DNA of 6,129 bases, taken from Thermoplasmata archaeon. Lineage in GTDB: Archaea > Thermoplasmatota > Thermoplasmata > Thermoplasmatales > Thermoplasmataceae. Of the stretch, positions 1 through 4,934 are shown one piece after another. The DNA is taken from positions 1-6,129 of the forward strand of contig JAKAYJ010000074.1 of assembly GCA_021816385.1 (NCBI GenBank). The letters are read 5' to 3'. Position numbers and translations under genes: made by a program. The notes beneath the pieces are model-generated. The model was not told the origin of the DNA. It saw only the letters and a program-made list of their open reading frames with translations, and made no database searches. The stretch's first letter is position 1, and every line of letters starts with the position of its first letter.

Positions 1-239
1 AACAGGTTAACCAGTTCCACTGCCAGAACGATACCGCTTGCTGTACCCACACCGAATGAAACTATAAACATTCTCTTGAGCTTGAAGAGCATCGTTTTAT
101 ACTCCGGTTTATCCTTTCTTGTAAGCATAAATTCAAGTATTACTAGTATCAGGCTCAGCGCTATGCTTGCACTCACTATAATTATATGAGAACCTATTGT
201 GTATGCAAACAGGAACCTGTCAAAATTAGCTGACAGCAT
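1..239 (-). CDS. cydA: Cytochrome bd-type quinol oxidase subunit I, N-terminal part (cut by left window edge)
   Basis: This is the N-terminal 79 codons of the large subunit of a bd-type terminal oxidase, a membrane enzyme that oxidises quinol and reduces oxygen. Read by eye against E. coli CydA, the stretch RFLFAYTIGSH (residues 8-18) matches RLQFALTAMYH, so His18 corresponds to the haem b595 ligand His19. Helix 1 continues to about residue 37. A basic loop follows, and then FGVGTASGI (residues 63-71) matches the FALGVATG segment that begins helix 2. The ATG at 239-237 has a strong Shine-Dalgarno sequence (GGAGGT at 253-248) with an 8-nt spacer and lies inside the 3' end of the upstream membrane-protein gene, so the two are probably co-transcribed and translationally coupled. 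The rest of the gene, including the Q-loop and the other haem ligands, is outside the window, so I cannot say whether this is a canonical bd or a CioA-like variant. Confidence 0.88.
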   Translation of the reverse strand, partial: MLSANFDRFLFAYTIGSHIIIVSASIALSLILVILEFMLTRKDKPEYKTMLFKLKRMFIVSFGVGTASGIVLAVELVNL

Positions 240-894
240 AATTTTTAACCTCCTTTCTTCTTATTATTGAATTGAAATTGAAGAAGCCGGCCCACATGAA
301 AATGATCCCTAGAAGCTCAGCATAATAAAGTGTTTCAGGGAATGATACTATATAAAGTGAACCTGCCACACTTACAATTAGTGTACCTATAATTATGCTG
401 ATCATCTTTTTATTTGAGGTTTTTCTGAACGATATAAGAGCGGTTATAATGAGTATTACTGCAGCAGGGAACGAGATTATTGAAGACGTTATTATTACAG
501 CTATGGGAAGTGCACCTGCTACTACACCACTTATGAGAATGTTTCCAGTGGGAATTAGCGCCAGAGTAACAGCAAGAAGAATATCGGCTATAACAGAGAA
601 AATTGAGTAGACCCTGTTATAAATGGGTTTTTTTAGCAACAGAATGGAACCCATGGACAGTGACTGAACAAGAACAGCCACAGTGAACAGGTAGAGATCA
701 AAGAGTAACTGATCGGCAGCTCCAATGGCAAAAAATATCTCGAGGAGGGCATCAATGAAGAACAACCATAATCCGAGAGACCAGAAAAACTGGCTTTTCC
801 CATGGGAAGTTGTGTAATTCCTTGTCATGAAGACTGCCAGTATGAAACTGGCGACCGATACGAACAAAGTTGTACCAAATAATACGTTTAACAT
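226..894 (-). CDS. Seven-transmembrane-helix protein of unknown function, upstream of and overlapping cydA
   Basis: I do not recognise the family. The protein has 222 residues from the start at 894 and seven hydrophobic segments at about residues 2-24, 37-57, 63-87, 95-115, 123-156 (long), 164-184 and 188-207. Basic residues cluster after helices 1, 3, 5 and 7 (TRNY, KKPIYNR, RKTSNKK, IIRRKEVK), which predicts an N-out, C-in topology. Acidic residues lie inside helix 2 (D48, E52) and helix 4 (D104). There is no soluble domain and no signal peptide. An in-frame ATG at 903 is possible, but the TATA-like box at 919-926 would start transcription near 894-898, so the ATG at 894 on a leaderless or near-leaderless message fits better. 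The gene overlaps cydA by 14 bp, suggesting an accessory, assembly or sensory role for the oxidase. That role is inferred from position only. Confidence 0.82.
   Translation of the reverse strand: MLNVLFGTTLFVSVASFILAVFMTRNYTTSHGKSQFFWSLGLWLFFIDALLEIFFAIGAADQLLFDLYLFTVAVLVQSLSMGSILLLKKPIYNRVYSIFSVIADILLAVTLALIPTGNILISGVVAGALPIAVIITSSIISFPAAVILIITALISFRKTSNKKMISIIIGTLIVSVAGSLYIVSFPETLYYAELLGIIFMWAGFFNFNSIIRRKEVKNYAVS
248..256 (-). promoter_or_regulatory. Strong Shine-Dalgarno site for cydA
   Basis: The minus strand reads AAAGGAGGT from 256 to 248, 8 nt before the cydA ATG at 239. It lies inside the end of the seven-helix membrane-protein gene, and it supports internal re-initiation on a shared transcript and the chosen cydA start. 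Confidence 0.8.
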
Positions 895-918
895 GATTAT
901 CATTCAGGTATGAGAGGA

Positions 919-926
919 TTATATAT
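919..926 (-). promoter_or_regulatory. TATA box of the seven-helix protein-cydA operon
   Basis: The minus strand reads ATATATAA. Its centre (about 922) is 28 bp upstream of the ATG at 894, the spacing expected when an archaeal transcript begins at or just before its start codon. It is only about 19 bp from the ATG at 903, which argues against that start. Confidence 0.6.
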
Positions 927-940
927 CTATGTTAATGGAT

Positions 941-960
941 AATAATACACAACAATTATT
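941..960. repeat. AT-rich inverted repeat, AATAAT-N8-ATTATT
   Basis: Two perfect 6-bp arms (941-946 and 955-960) flank an 8-bp centre. The centre holds most of a minus-strand copy of the TGTGT element: the minus strand from 956 to 947 reads ATTGTTGTGT. It lies just upstream of the operon's TATA box, so it could be an operator. Low base complexity makes chance a real alternative. Confidence 0.35.
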
Positions 961-972
961 GCGAAGACGCAA
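959..972. repeat. Inverted repeat TTGCG-AAGA-CGCAA in the divergent promoter region
   Basis: There are perfect 5-bp arms (959-963 and 968-972) around a 4-bp spacer, and this is the only GC-containing island in an AT-rich stretch. Its right arm ends at the start of the TGTGT array. It may be a binding site for a second dimeric regulator of either divergent promoter. A role as an RNA hairpin is less likely, because both promoters point away from it. Confidence 0.4.
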
Positions 973-1010
973 ATATGTGTATATTTGTGCTTAATTGTGT
1001 AATTTTGTAT
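971..1010 (+). repeat. Four-copy, 10-bp-phased direct-repeat operator array (WWWWTTGTGT-like)
   Basis: Four consecutive 10-mers begin at 971, 981, 991 and 1001. Their last five bases are TGTGT, TGTGC, TGTGT and TGTAT, each preceded by A/T-rich bases. The phase is exactly 10 bp with no insertion, about one helical turn, so all copies face the same side of the DNA. A degenerate fifth block (1011-1020) may continue it. The array lies between the divergent promoters, 30-70 bp upstream of the TATA box of the RHH gene. RHH dimers are known to bind short tandem sites cooperatively (MetJ, Arc, CopG families), so the adjacent RHH protein is the natural candidate ligand. That assignment is inference. 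Confidence 0.65.
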
Positions 1011-1039
1011 GAAATGAAGTGAAAGGATGAATATGTCAT

Positions 1040-1048
1040 AAATATTTA
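1040..1048 (+). promoter_or_regulatory. TATA box of the RHH regulator gene
   Basis: The sequence is AAATATTTA, inside a longer A/T run (1038-1052). Its centre, about 1044, is about 30 bp upstream of the ATG at 1075, so the transcript would be leaderless or have only a few leader bases. No Shine-Dalgarno sequence precedes that ATG, which agrees with this. Confidence 0.55.
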
Positions 1049-1072
1049 TTTTGTGTTTCACCATACCTGTGT
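1047..1072 (+). promoter_or_regulatory. Two further TGTGT elements over the regulator's core promoter and start
   Basis: TATTTTGTGT (1047-1056) overlaps the end of the TATA box, and ATACCTGTGT (1063-1072) ends two bases before the ATG, over the predicted transcription start. The two cores are 16 bp apart. A protein bound here would obstruct TBP/TFB or RNA polymerase, which would suit negative autoregulation of the RHH gene. Confidence 0.45.
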
Positions 1073-1074
1073 GA

Positions 1075-1644
1075 ATGTCCAGAATAAACGTGAGCCTCAG
1101 ACCAGAACTGGTGAAGGATTTGAACGATATGTGTGAAAAGAGCAGGAAAACCGTTAGTTCTACTGTTGCAGAGGCCATTTCATTCTACATGAAGATGAGT
1201 AAGATGGGTCTTCGCCTTGATGACCTTGAAAAGGCAGGCTATCTCCTTGGATTTCTTAAGGAGACAGATTCTGTTCCAATACCCAGTATATTACTTGATG
1301 GGATGATAAAGAACGCCATGTCATTTTCTGAGGACTCCACGTTGAAGAAGTGGTACGACCGTGGTTTGGTTGCAGGTGACATCCTGAAGAAGTATGCAGA
1401 AAACCTGGATGACCTTGGCAAGATGCTGAAGGAGTACAGGGATGTAATTCCAGCAAGCATGCTTGATATAGAATTCAACGGTGATTCAGTGACAGTAACA
1501 CTTTCGGGGGCCGGTTACAGCCTTGAAGCCTCCAAATGCACTGGTGCGGGCATTGATGGATTCCTCATGGCATTCAATTTCAGATCGGTCAGTAAGGAGC
1601 TATCTGAAGGTTTTGTGAAGGTTGTCGCCGAACAGGTCAGATAA
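1075..1644 (+). CDS. Ribbon-helix-helix (CopG/MetJ-type) transcription factor with an uncharacterised C-terminal domain
   Basis: This 189-residue protein begins with a typical RHH fold: a short strand (SRINVSLRPEL, residues 2-12), helix A (about 11-21) and helix B (TVSSTVAEAISFYMKM, 26-41). Residues of the strand would enter the DNA major groove in a dimer. Residues 45-125 are mainly helical and charged. Residues 126-189 look alpha/beta (DIEFNGDSVTVTLSG, then KCTGAGIDGF and a final helix). I do not recognise this domain, and it may bind a ligand, sense a signal or oligomerise. The only cysteines are C20 and C155, and no His/Cys metal cluster is evident. The start is set by a TATA box about 30 bp upstream. 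The gene diverges from the seven-helix protein-cydA pair and precedes mqnL and mqnP in the same direction. No toxin gene adjoins it, so an antitoxin role is unlikely. TGTGT elements flank it on both sides. Confidence 0.85.
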   Translation: MSRINVSLRPELVKDLNDMCEKSRKTVSSTVAEAISFYMKMSKMGLRLDDLEKAGYLLGFLKETDSVPIPSILLDGMIKNAMSFSEDSTLKKWYDRGLVAGDILKKYAENLDDLGKMLKEYRDVIPASMLDIEFNGDSVTVTLSGAGYSLEASKCTGAGIDGFLMAFNFRSVSKELSEGFVKVVAEQVR

Positions 1645-1663
1645 AAACTGTGTAAAATTGTGT
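1644..1663 (+). repeat. Two-copy, 10-bp-phased operator-like tandem upstream of mqnL
   Basis: AAAACTGTGT (1644-1653) is followed immediately by AAAATTGTGT (1654-1663). These are the same element and the same 10-bp phase as in the array at 971-1010. The tandem starts at the last base of the RHH stop codon and ends on the first base of a TATA-like sequence, covering the position where a BRE/TFB contact would lie. This suggests common control of the menaquinone genes and the divergent cyd/RHH region. Confidence 0.6.
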
Positions 1664-1670
1664 TATATAA
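1663..1670 (+). promoter_or_regulatory. TATA-like box for the mqnL-mqnP operon (better sequence match)
   Basis: TTATATAA lies directly after the TGTGT tandem. A transcript from it would start near 1690-1695 and carry a leader of about 25 nt before the mqnL ATG, without a recognisable Shine-Dalgarno sequence. Confidence 0.5.
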
Positions 1671-1688
1671 GAAAAAATTTAAGAAAAC

Positions 1689-1697
1689 AATAAATTA
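1689..1697 (+). promoter_or_regulatory. Alternative TATA-like box giving a leaderless mqnL transcript
   Basis: AATAAATTA, preceded by the purine-rich AAGAAAA that could serve as a BRE, is centred about 24 bp upstream of the mqnL ATG at 1717. The position favours leaderless transcription, but the sequence is a weaker TATA match than the box at 1663-1670. The region is very A/T-rich, so either or neither may be used. Confidence 0.35.
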
Positions 1698-1708
1698 AAA
1701 ATAAGAAT

Positions 1709-1720
1709 ATGAGTGCATGA
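1709..1720 (+). other. Three-codon minimal ORF (M-S-A-stop) overlapping the mqnL start
   Basis: ATG AGT GCA TGA ends with a stop that overlaps the mqnL start codon in an ATGA arrangement. If transcription starts near 1693, this would be the first AUG met by the ribosome, followed by possible re-initiation on mqnL. If mqnL is leaderless, the ORF is not in the message. No Shine-Dalgarno sequence supports it and chance is likely. Confidence 0.2.
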
Positions 1721-3162
1721 CTTATGATGACCTTAATGATTTCATTTCCGATCGAAGGAAAAAAAATGATTTCATCCAGATGGAAGATGAGGTAAGCACT
1801 GAACTGGAACTTACCTGGATTCTGAGTGAGGAAGAGAGGGCAGGAAAGGGAAGAACGATTCTCTTTGAAAAGGTAAAAGGCTACGATATCCCGGTTATTG
1901 GTAATATTTTTTCAACACAGGAGAAGATGAATTCCATTCTTGGAGACACACCGGAGAATGTTGGAAATGCCCTGAGAAACCTGATCAGGCCGCCGAAAGA
2001 AAGTGAGTCGCTGATTGGCAGGGGCATGGAGATGCTGAAGGAACTTGGAGGATTGAGGCCAAAATTGCACGACAAATTACCATCTTCCTATAGTGTTATC
2101 AATTCCGTTGACCTGGACAGGTATCCCATATGTACAACATGGCCGGATGATGCAGGACCATTCATTACACTACCTGTGGTCATTACGAGTGATCCTGAAA
2201 CAGGCAGGAAAAATGCAGGCATGTACAGGATGCAGAAATATGACTCGGAAACCATGGGAATGCACTGGCAGATCCATAAGGATGGGGCAAAGCATTTTGA
2301 TGAATATAAGGAGAAAGGAAAGATCATGGATGTGTCTGTTACCCTGGGAACAGACCCACTAACAATATTCTCGGCAGTTGCTCCCCTTCCAGATCCACTT
2401 GATGAATTCTCATTCTGGGGATTGATCAGCAAGGACAGGACAAACCTTGTAAAGGGGCAGAGTGTTGATCTTTATTATCCGATGAATTCAGAAATTGTAC
2501 TGGAAGGCTATATTGATACTTCCGAATCGAGGATAGAAGGTCCCTTTGGAGATCATACTGGATATTATTCACTGCAGGAAGTGTTCCCTGTATTTCACGT
2601 GAAGAAAATAGTGGAGAAAAAGAATCCTGTTTATCCAACAACCATTGTGGGCAAGCTGTGGCATGAGGATGTGATAATGGGAAAATCAATAGAAAGACTG
2701 TTTCTTCCTCTTGTAAAGTTGCAGATACCGGAAATTGTTGATATGAATACGATGGAGGAAGCAGTGTTTCATGACATGATAGTTGTTTCCATAAAGAAGA
2801 GATTCCCCGGTCATGCAAAGAAGGTTATGTTTGCTGTGTGGGGTACCGGTCAGCTGATGTTTTCCAAGATAGTGGTTGTTGTTGATGACGATATAAACGT
2901 ACATGACAGAAAACAGGTCATATGGGCCATGAGCACCAGGATTGACCCTGCAAGGGATGTCATTATTATCCCCGGAACGCATACAGATACGCTTGATCAT
3001 GCCTCATCGCTTCTGAACTATGGATCAAAGATGGGTATAGATGCAACCAGGAAATGGAAATCGGAGGGATTTAACAGGCCATGGCCGGAAACACTTTCAA
3101 TGAAACAGGATATTCAGGAAAGAGTAGATCAACTGAGAACGAAGTTCAAGAATCAAAATTAA
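1717..3162 (+). CDS. mqnL: UbiD-family prenylated-FMN-dependent decarboxylase, menaquinone-pathway (MqnL-like)
   Basis: This is a full-length UbiD-family protein (481 residues), a family that decarboxylates aromatic acids using prenylated FMN made by a UbiX-type enzyme (no ubiX is visible here). NAGMYRMQ (166-173) holds N166 and R171, MHWQIHKDG (182-190) holds H187, and DEFSFWG (229-235) holds E230. By eye N166, H187 and E230 match the metal ligands of E. coli UbiD. EIVLEGYI (259-266) and EGPFGDHTGYY (274-284) supply E274 and D279, which with R171 make up the catalytic network. The C-terminal half (TTIVGKLWHED, GKSIERLFLP, ARDVIIIPGTHTDTLDHAS) is typical. The next gene is a UbiA prenyltransferase. 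In the futalosine menaquinone pathway MqnL and MqnP act on the same bicyclic naphthoate intermediate, so this role is likely. An unrelated aromatic decarboxylase role is the alternative. The start at 1717 is the only one that gives the usual Y-x-D-L-x-x-F-I N-terminus. The TGTGT tandem lies upstream. Confidence 0.88.
   Translation: MTYDDLNDFISDRRKKNDFIQMEDEVSTELELTWILSEEERAGKGRTILFEKVKGYDIPVIGNIFSTQEKMNSILGDTPENVGNALRNLIRPPKESESLIGRGMEMLKELGGLRPKLHDKLPSSYSVINSVDLDRYPICTTWPDDAGPFITLPVVITSDPETGRKNAGMYRMQKYDSETMGMHWQIHKDGAKHFDEYKEKGKIMDVSVTLGTDPLTIFSAVAPLPDPLDEFSFWGLISKDRTNLVKGQSVDLYYPMNSEIVLEGYIDTSESRIEGPFGDHTGYYSLQEVFPVFHVKKIVEKKNPVYPTTIVGKLWHEDVIMGKSIERLFLPLVKLQIPEIVDMNTMEEAVFHDMIVVSIKKRFPGHAKKVMFAVWGTGQLMFSKIVVVVDDDINVHDRKQVIWAMSTRIDPARDVIIIPGTHTDTLDHASSLLNYGSKMGIDATRKWKSEGFNRPWPETLSMKQDIQERVDQLRTKFKNQN
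3063..3068 (+). promoter_or_regulatory. Shine-Dalgarno-like site inside mqnL that supports the mqnP start
   Basis: GGAGGG lies 12 nt before the ATG at 3081, within codons for the conserved S-E-G-F segment of MqnL. An in-frame TAA at 3072-3074 shows the mqnP frame cannot begin further upstream. The spacer is somewhat long, so the site is plausible rather than certain. Confidence 0.45.
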
Positions 3163-4016
3163 AAGGTTTCATCGATTACATAAAACTGGAACATACAGTT
3201 TTTGATATACCTTTCATAGTGGCAGGTAGCTTTATTGCTGCAGGAAAATATCCGGGAACCAGGATCATCATTCTTGTAATACTTGCAGGTACACTTGCAA
3301 GAGCAACAGGAATGTCGATCAACAGGCTGCTTGGGAAGAAGTATGATGTGATCAACCCGAGAAAGAGGCAATGGGGACTGGTTAATGGGTCCCTGTCAAC
3401 TTCAAGTGCCATTACATTCACTGTTATTGTGGCATCCCTATTTGAGCTCTGTACCTTCCTGCTCAACACGTTTGTCTTCATTCTTTCTCCAATAGTTCTT
3501 GCTCTTTTCATAATAGATCCCATGCTCAAGAGAATAACAAGATGGAGGCATTTCTTCATGGGACTGACCATAGGGGTTGGTGTCATGGCAGGATACCTTG
3601 CCGTTATCCCTCACTTTCCATCATCACCTGAAATATATATCCTGGTAATCACAACTGCTACGTGGATTGGAGGCTTTGACATGGTATACACAATACCTGA
3701 TGTGGAATATGACAGGCAGAATGATCTAAAGACAGTCATGACTGCTTATGGGATAAGAAATGGGATGATTATTTCAGATATTACTCATGCCTTTACCCTC
3801 TTATTTTTCACCCTGCTCATATTTTACATAAACAGTTATTTCTACGCTGCAGAACTCGTTCTGATTTATTTCCTCATAATATATCAGCATTACATACTTG
3901 ATCCGGATGATACTTCTACAGTAAGGGTTTCATTCCTTAACTCCAATTCATTCATAGGCATATCATTCCTCACTGTCCTGATACTGACACAGTACCTGCC
4001 AGCTTTTGCTTTATAA
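3081..4016 (+). CDS. mqnP: UbiA-family membrane prenyltransferase, menaquinone-pathway (MqnP-like), with altered first Asp motif
   Basis: UbiA-family enzymes join a polyprenyl chain to an aromatic acceptor in the membrane. Here the acceptor is probably the naphthoate intermediate handled by MqnL, judged from the pairing. About nine hydrophobic helices are visible between residues 38 and 311. The N-terminal KLEHTVFDIPF (35-45) matches the K-x-EHTxFxxPF start of MqnP-type proteins. The second Asp-rich motif is intact (D200, D207 and D211 in GFDMVYTIPDVEYD). The first motif reads NRLLGKKYDVINPRKRQW (81-98): the usual first Asp is Gly85, while D89 and NPR remain, and T and R of the usual NPRTxxR are K95 and W98. 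The ATG at 3081 is the only conventional start before helix 1, since TAA lies in frame at 3072 and no other ATG, GTG or TTG occurs before V47. It gives a hydrophilic leader of about 25 residues and an 82-bp overlap with mqnL. The stop is 4 bp from the converging gene. Confidence 0.85.
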   Translation: MAGNTFNETGYSGKSRSTENEVQESKLKGFIDYIKLEHTVFDIPFIVAGSFIAAGKYPGTRIIILVILAGTLARATGMSINRLLGKKYDVINPRKRQWGLVNGSLSTSSAITFTVIVASLFELCTFLLNTFVFILSPIVLALFIIDPMLKRITRWRHFFMGLTIGVGVMAGYLAVIPHFPSSPEIYILVITTATWIGGFDMVYTIPDVEYDRQNDLKTVMTAYGIRNGMIISDITHAFTLLFFTLLIFYINSYFYAAELVLIYFLIIYQHYILDPDDTSTVRVSFLNSNSFIGISFLTVLILTQYLPAFAL

Positions 4017-4020
4017 TAAT

Positions 4021-4908
4021 CTAGCCAAGCGGGAATATATTCAATTCGTAAATTTTTACATTTTTGAAATTTACAGGGATATTACCGATGATTTTCAGCA
4101 AATATGATTGATATACCCTGTGAATAAGGAATGTAAATTTCAAAACCCTGTCCTTCTTTTCTATCCCAAAATAAATGAGTGGGAGAATGGCTCCTTTCTT
4201 GCTGTTGAATTGCATAACCAGTTCATCGCTTATCTCAACCTCATAGGAATTATCATCTATTTTCTCAGCATCCGGTGGAACTGTACTGCCTTCGTGATAT
4301 ACCATGAAAAAAGGGACTCTTCCAAGAGACGGGAATTTAAGGATTGCCAGATACTCCTCCCCAATATTTAGATCATAATTATCAAGGGAAAATTCTACCC
4401 TGTCAATTTCCATATTCTCCAAGGATGTGATATACTCCATGAAACTGATCTCTTTCAGTTTCCATACTCTAAATTTTTCATCATCAAGTAAACCTGATAT
4501 GAAATTGTTTATATCCTGCATGAAACGTTCAGAAAATGTGAATGACATATAATGCCTGCCGCCCATTACGTAATTTATTCCAGCCATGACGGATGGAATC
4601 TCTAAAATCTCTCCTATTTTCCCTGTGCTTCCCTGTAAATCACTGGAAGCAAAAAACGTATAACAGTTACCTATTTTTCTTCCACCATATTTCTGGTTGA
4701 AAATTGCCTGATCCCTGTTTTGATTTTCCTCATTCAGGAGATACATGAATAGCATCCTTCTTTCGTCATTAAGAGCTATGAGTGGAATTTTTATACTGTG
4801 TGCCCTTGAATAGTTTTCAATGGGAGAGTTATCATTGCATTCAAGAATTATTTCATGTTTTCCATTGAAAATCCTGTATTTATCAGGAAAAAGGTTCCAG
4901 TCTGCCAT
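4021..4908 (-). CDS. Unrecognised soluble protein, 295 residues
   Basis: I do not recognise a family. There is no signal peptide, membrane helix, nucleotide-binding loop or zinc cluster. Only two cysteines occur (C24, C82). The protein is rich in aromatic residues, isoleucine and acidic residues. The N-terminal third alternates short strands and loops, residues 124-161 look helical (FSERFMQDINNFISGLLDD and on), and residues 170-295 look like beta strands (for example RVEFSLDNYDLNIGEEYLAILKF, in parts, then VPFFMVYHEG and YEVEISDEL). A two-domain, partly beta-sandwich protein is a reasonable guess. It reads as a normal full-length gene, with archaeal arginine codons and a TATA box 25-30 bp upstream. 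It has its own promoter, although homoserine dehydrogenase lies just upstream in the same direction. It converges on mqnP with 4 bp between the stop codons. A link to either neighbour's function is not shown. Confidence 0.75.
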   Translation of the reverse strand: MADWNLFPDKYRIFNGKHEIILECNDNSPIENYSRAHSIKIPLIALNDERRMLFMYLLNEENQNRDQAIFNQKYGGRKIGNCYTFFASSDLQGSTGKIGEILEIPSVMAGINYVMGGRHYMSFTFSERFMQDINNFISGLLDDEKFRVWKLKEISFMEYITSLENMEIDRVEFSLDNYDLNIGEEYLAILKFPSLGRVPFFMVYHEGSTVPPDAEKIDDNSYEVEISDELVMQFNSKKGAILPLIYFGIEKKDRVLKFTFLIHRVYQSYLLKIIGNIPVNFKNVKIYELNIFPLG

Positions 4909-4909
4909 T

Positions 4910-4920
4910 CTGTCAGACAG
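4910..4920. repeat. Perfect short palindrome CTGTC-A-GACAG at the predicted transcription start of the unknown gene
   Basis: Two 5-bp arms around one central base end two bases before the start codon at 4908. The predicted transcription start (about 4912, from the TATA box) falls inside it, so it could be an operator blocking initiation. It is short, and chance cannot be excluded. Confidence 0.35.
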
Positions 4921-4934
4921 TGATTCTAAATGGA

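Noticed and set aside
395..610. 71-codon plus-strand open frame inside the seven-helix gene
   Set aside because: It is antisense to a coherent membrane protein, and its hydrophobic character is a mirror of the opposite strand.
927..1178. 83-codon minus-strand open frame spanning the divergent promoter region and the start of the RHH gene
   Set aside because: It runs antisense over a well-supported RHH domain and through TATA boxes and repeats. Its translation has no recognisable composition and no plausible start signal was found.
1075..1644. RHH protein as an antitoxin of a toxin-antitoxin pair
   Set aside because: No small toxin gene is next to it. The neighbours are a UbiD decarboxylase and a divergent membrane protein, and the long C-terminal domain is not typical of antitoxins.
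2088..3000. Several minus-strand and one plus-strand open frames inside mqnL
   Set aside because: They are shadows of a full-length, motif-complete UbiD-family gene and have none of their own signals.
1717..3162. Ubiquinone-pathway UbiD or an aromatic-degradation decarboxylase
   Set aside because: Archaea are not known to make ubiquinone, and pairing with a UbiA prenyltransferase beside a bd oxidase fits menaquinone better. A degradation role cannot be fully excluded from sequence alone.
4017..4060. Possible terminator hairpin between the convergent genes
   Set aside because: Only a weak GCTT/AAGC pairing with no stable stem and no clear T-run was seen.
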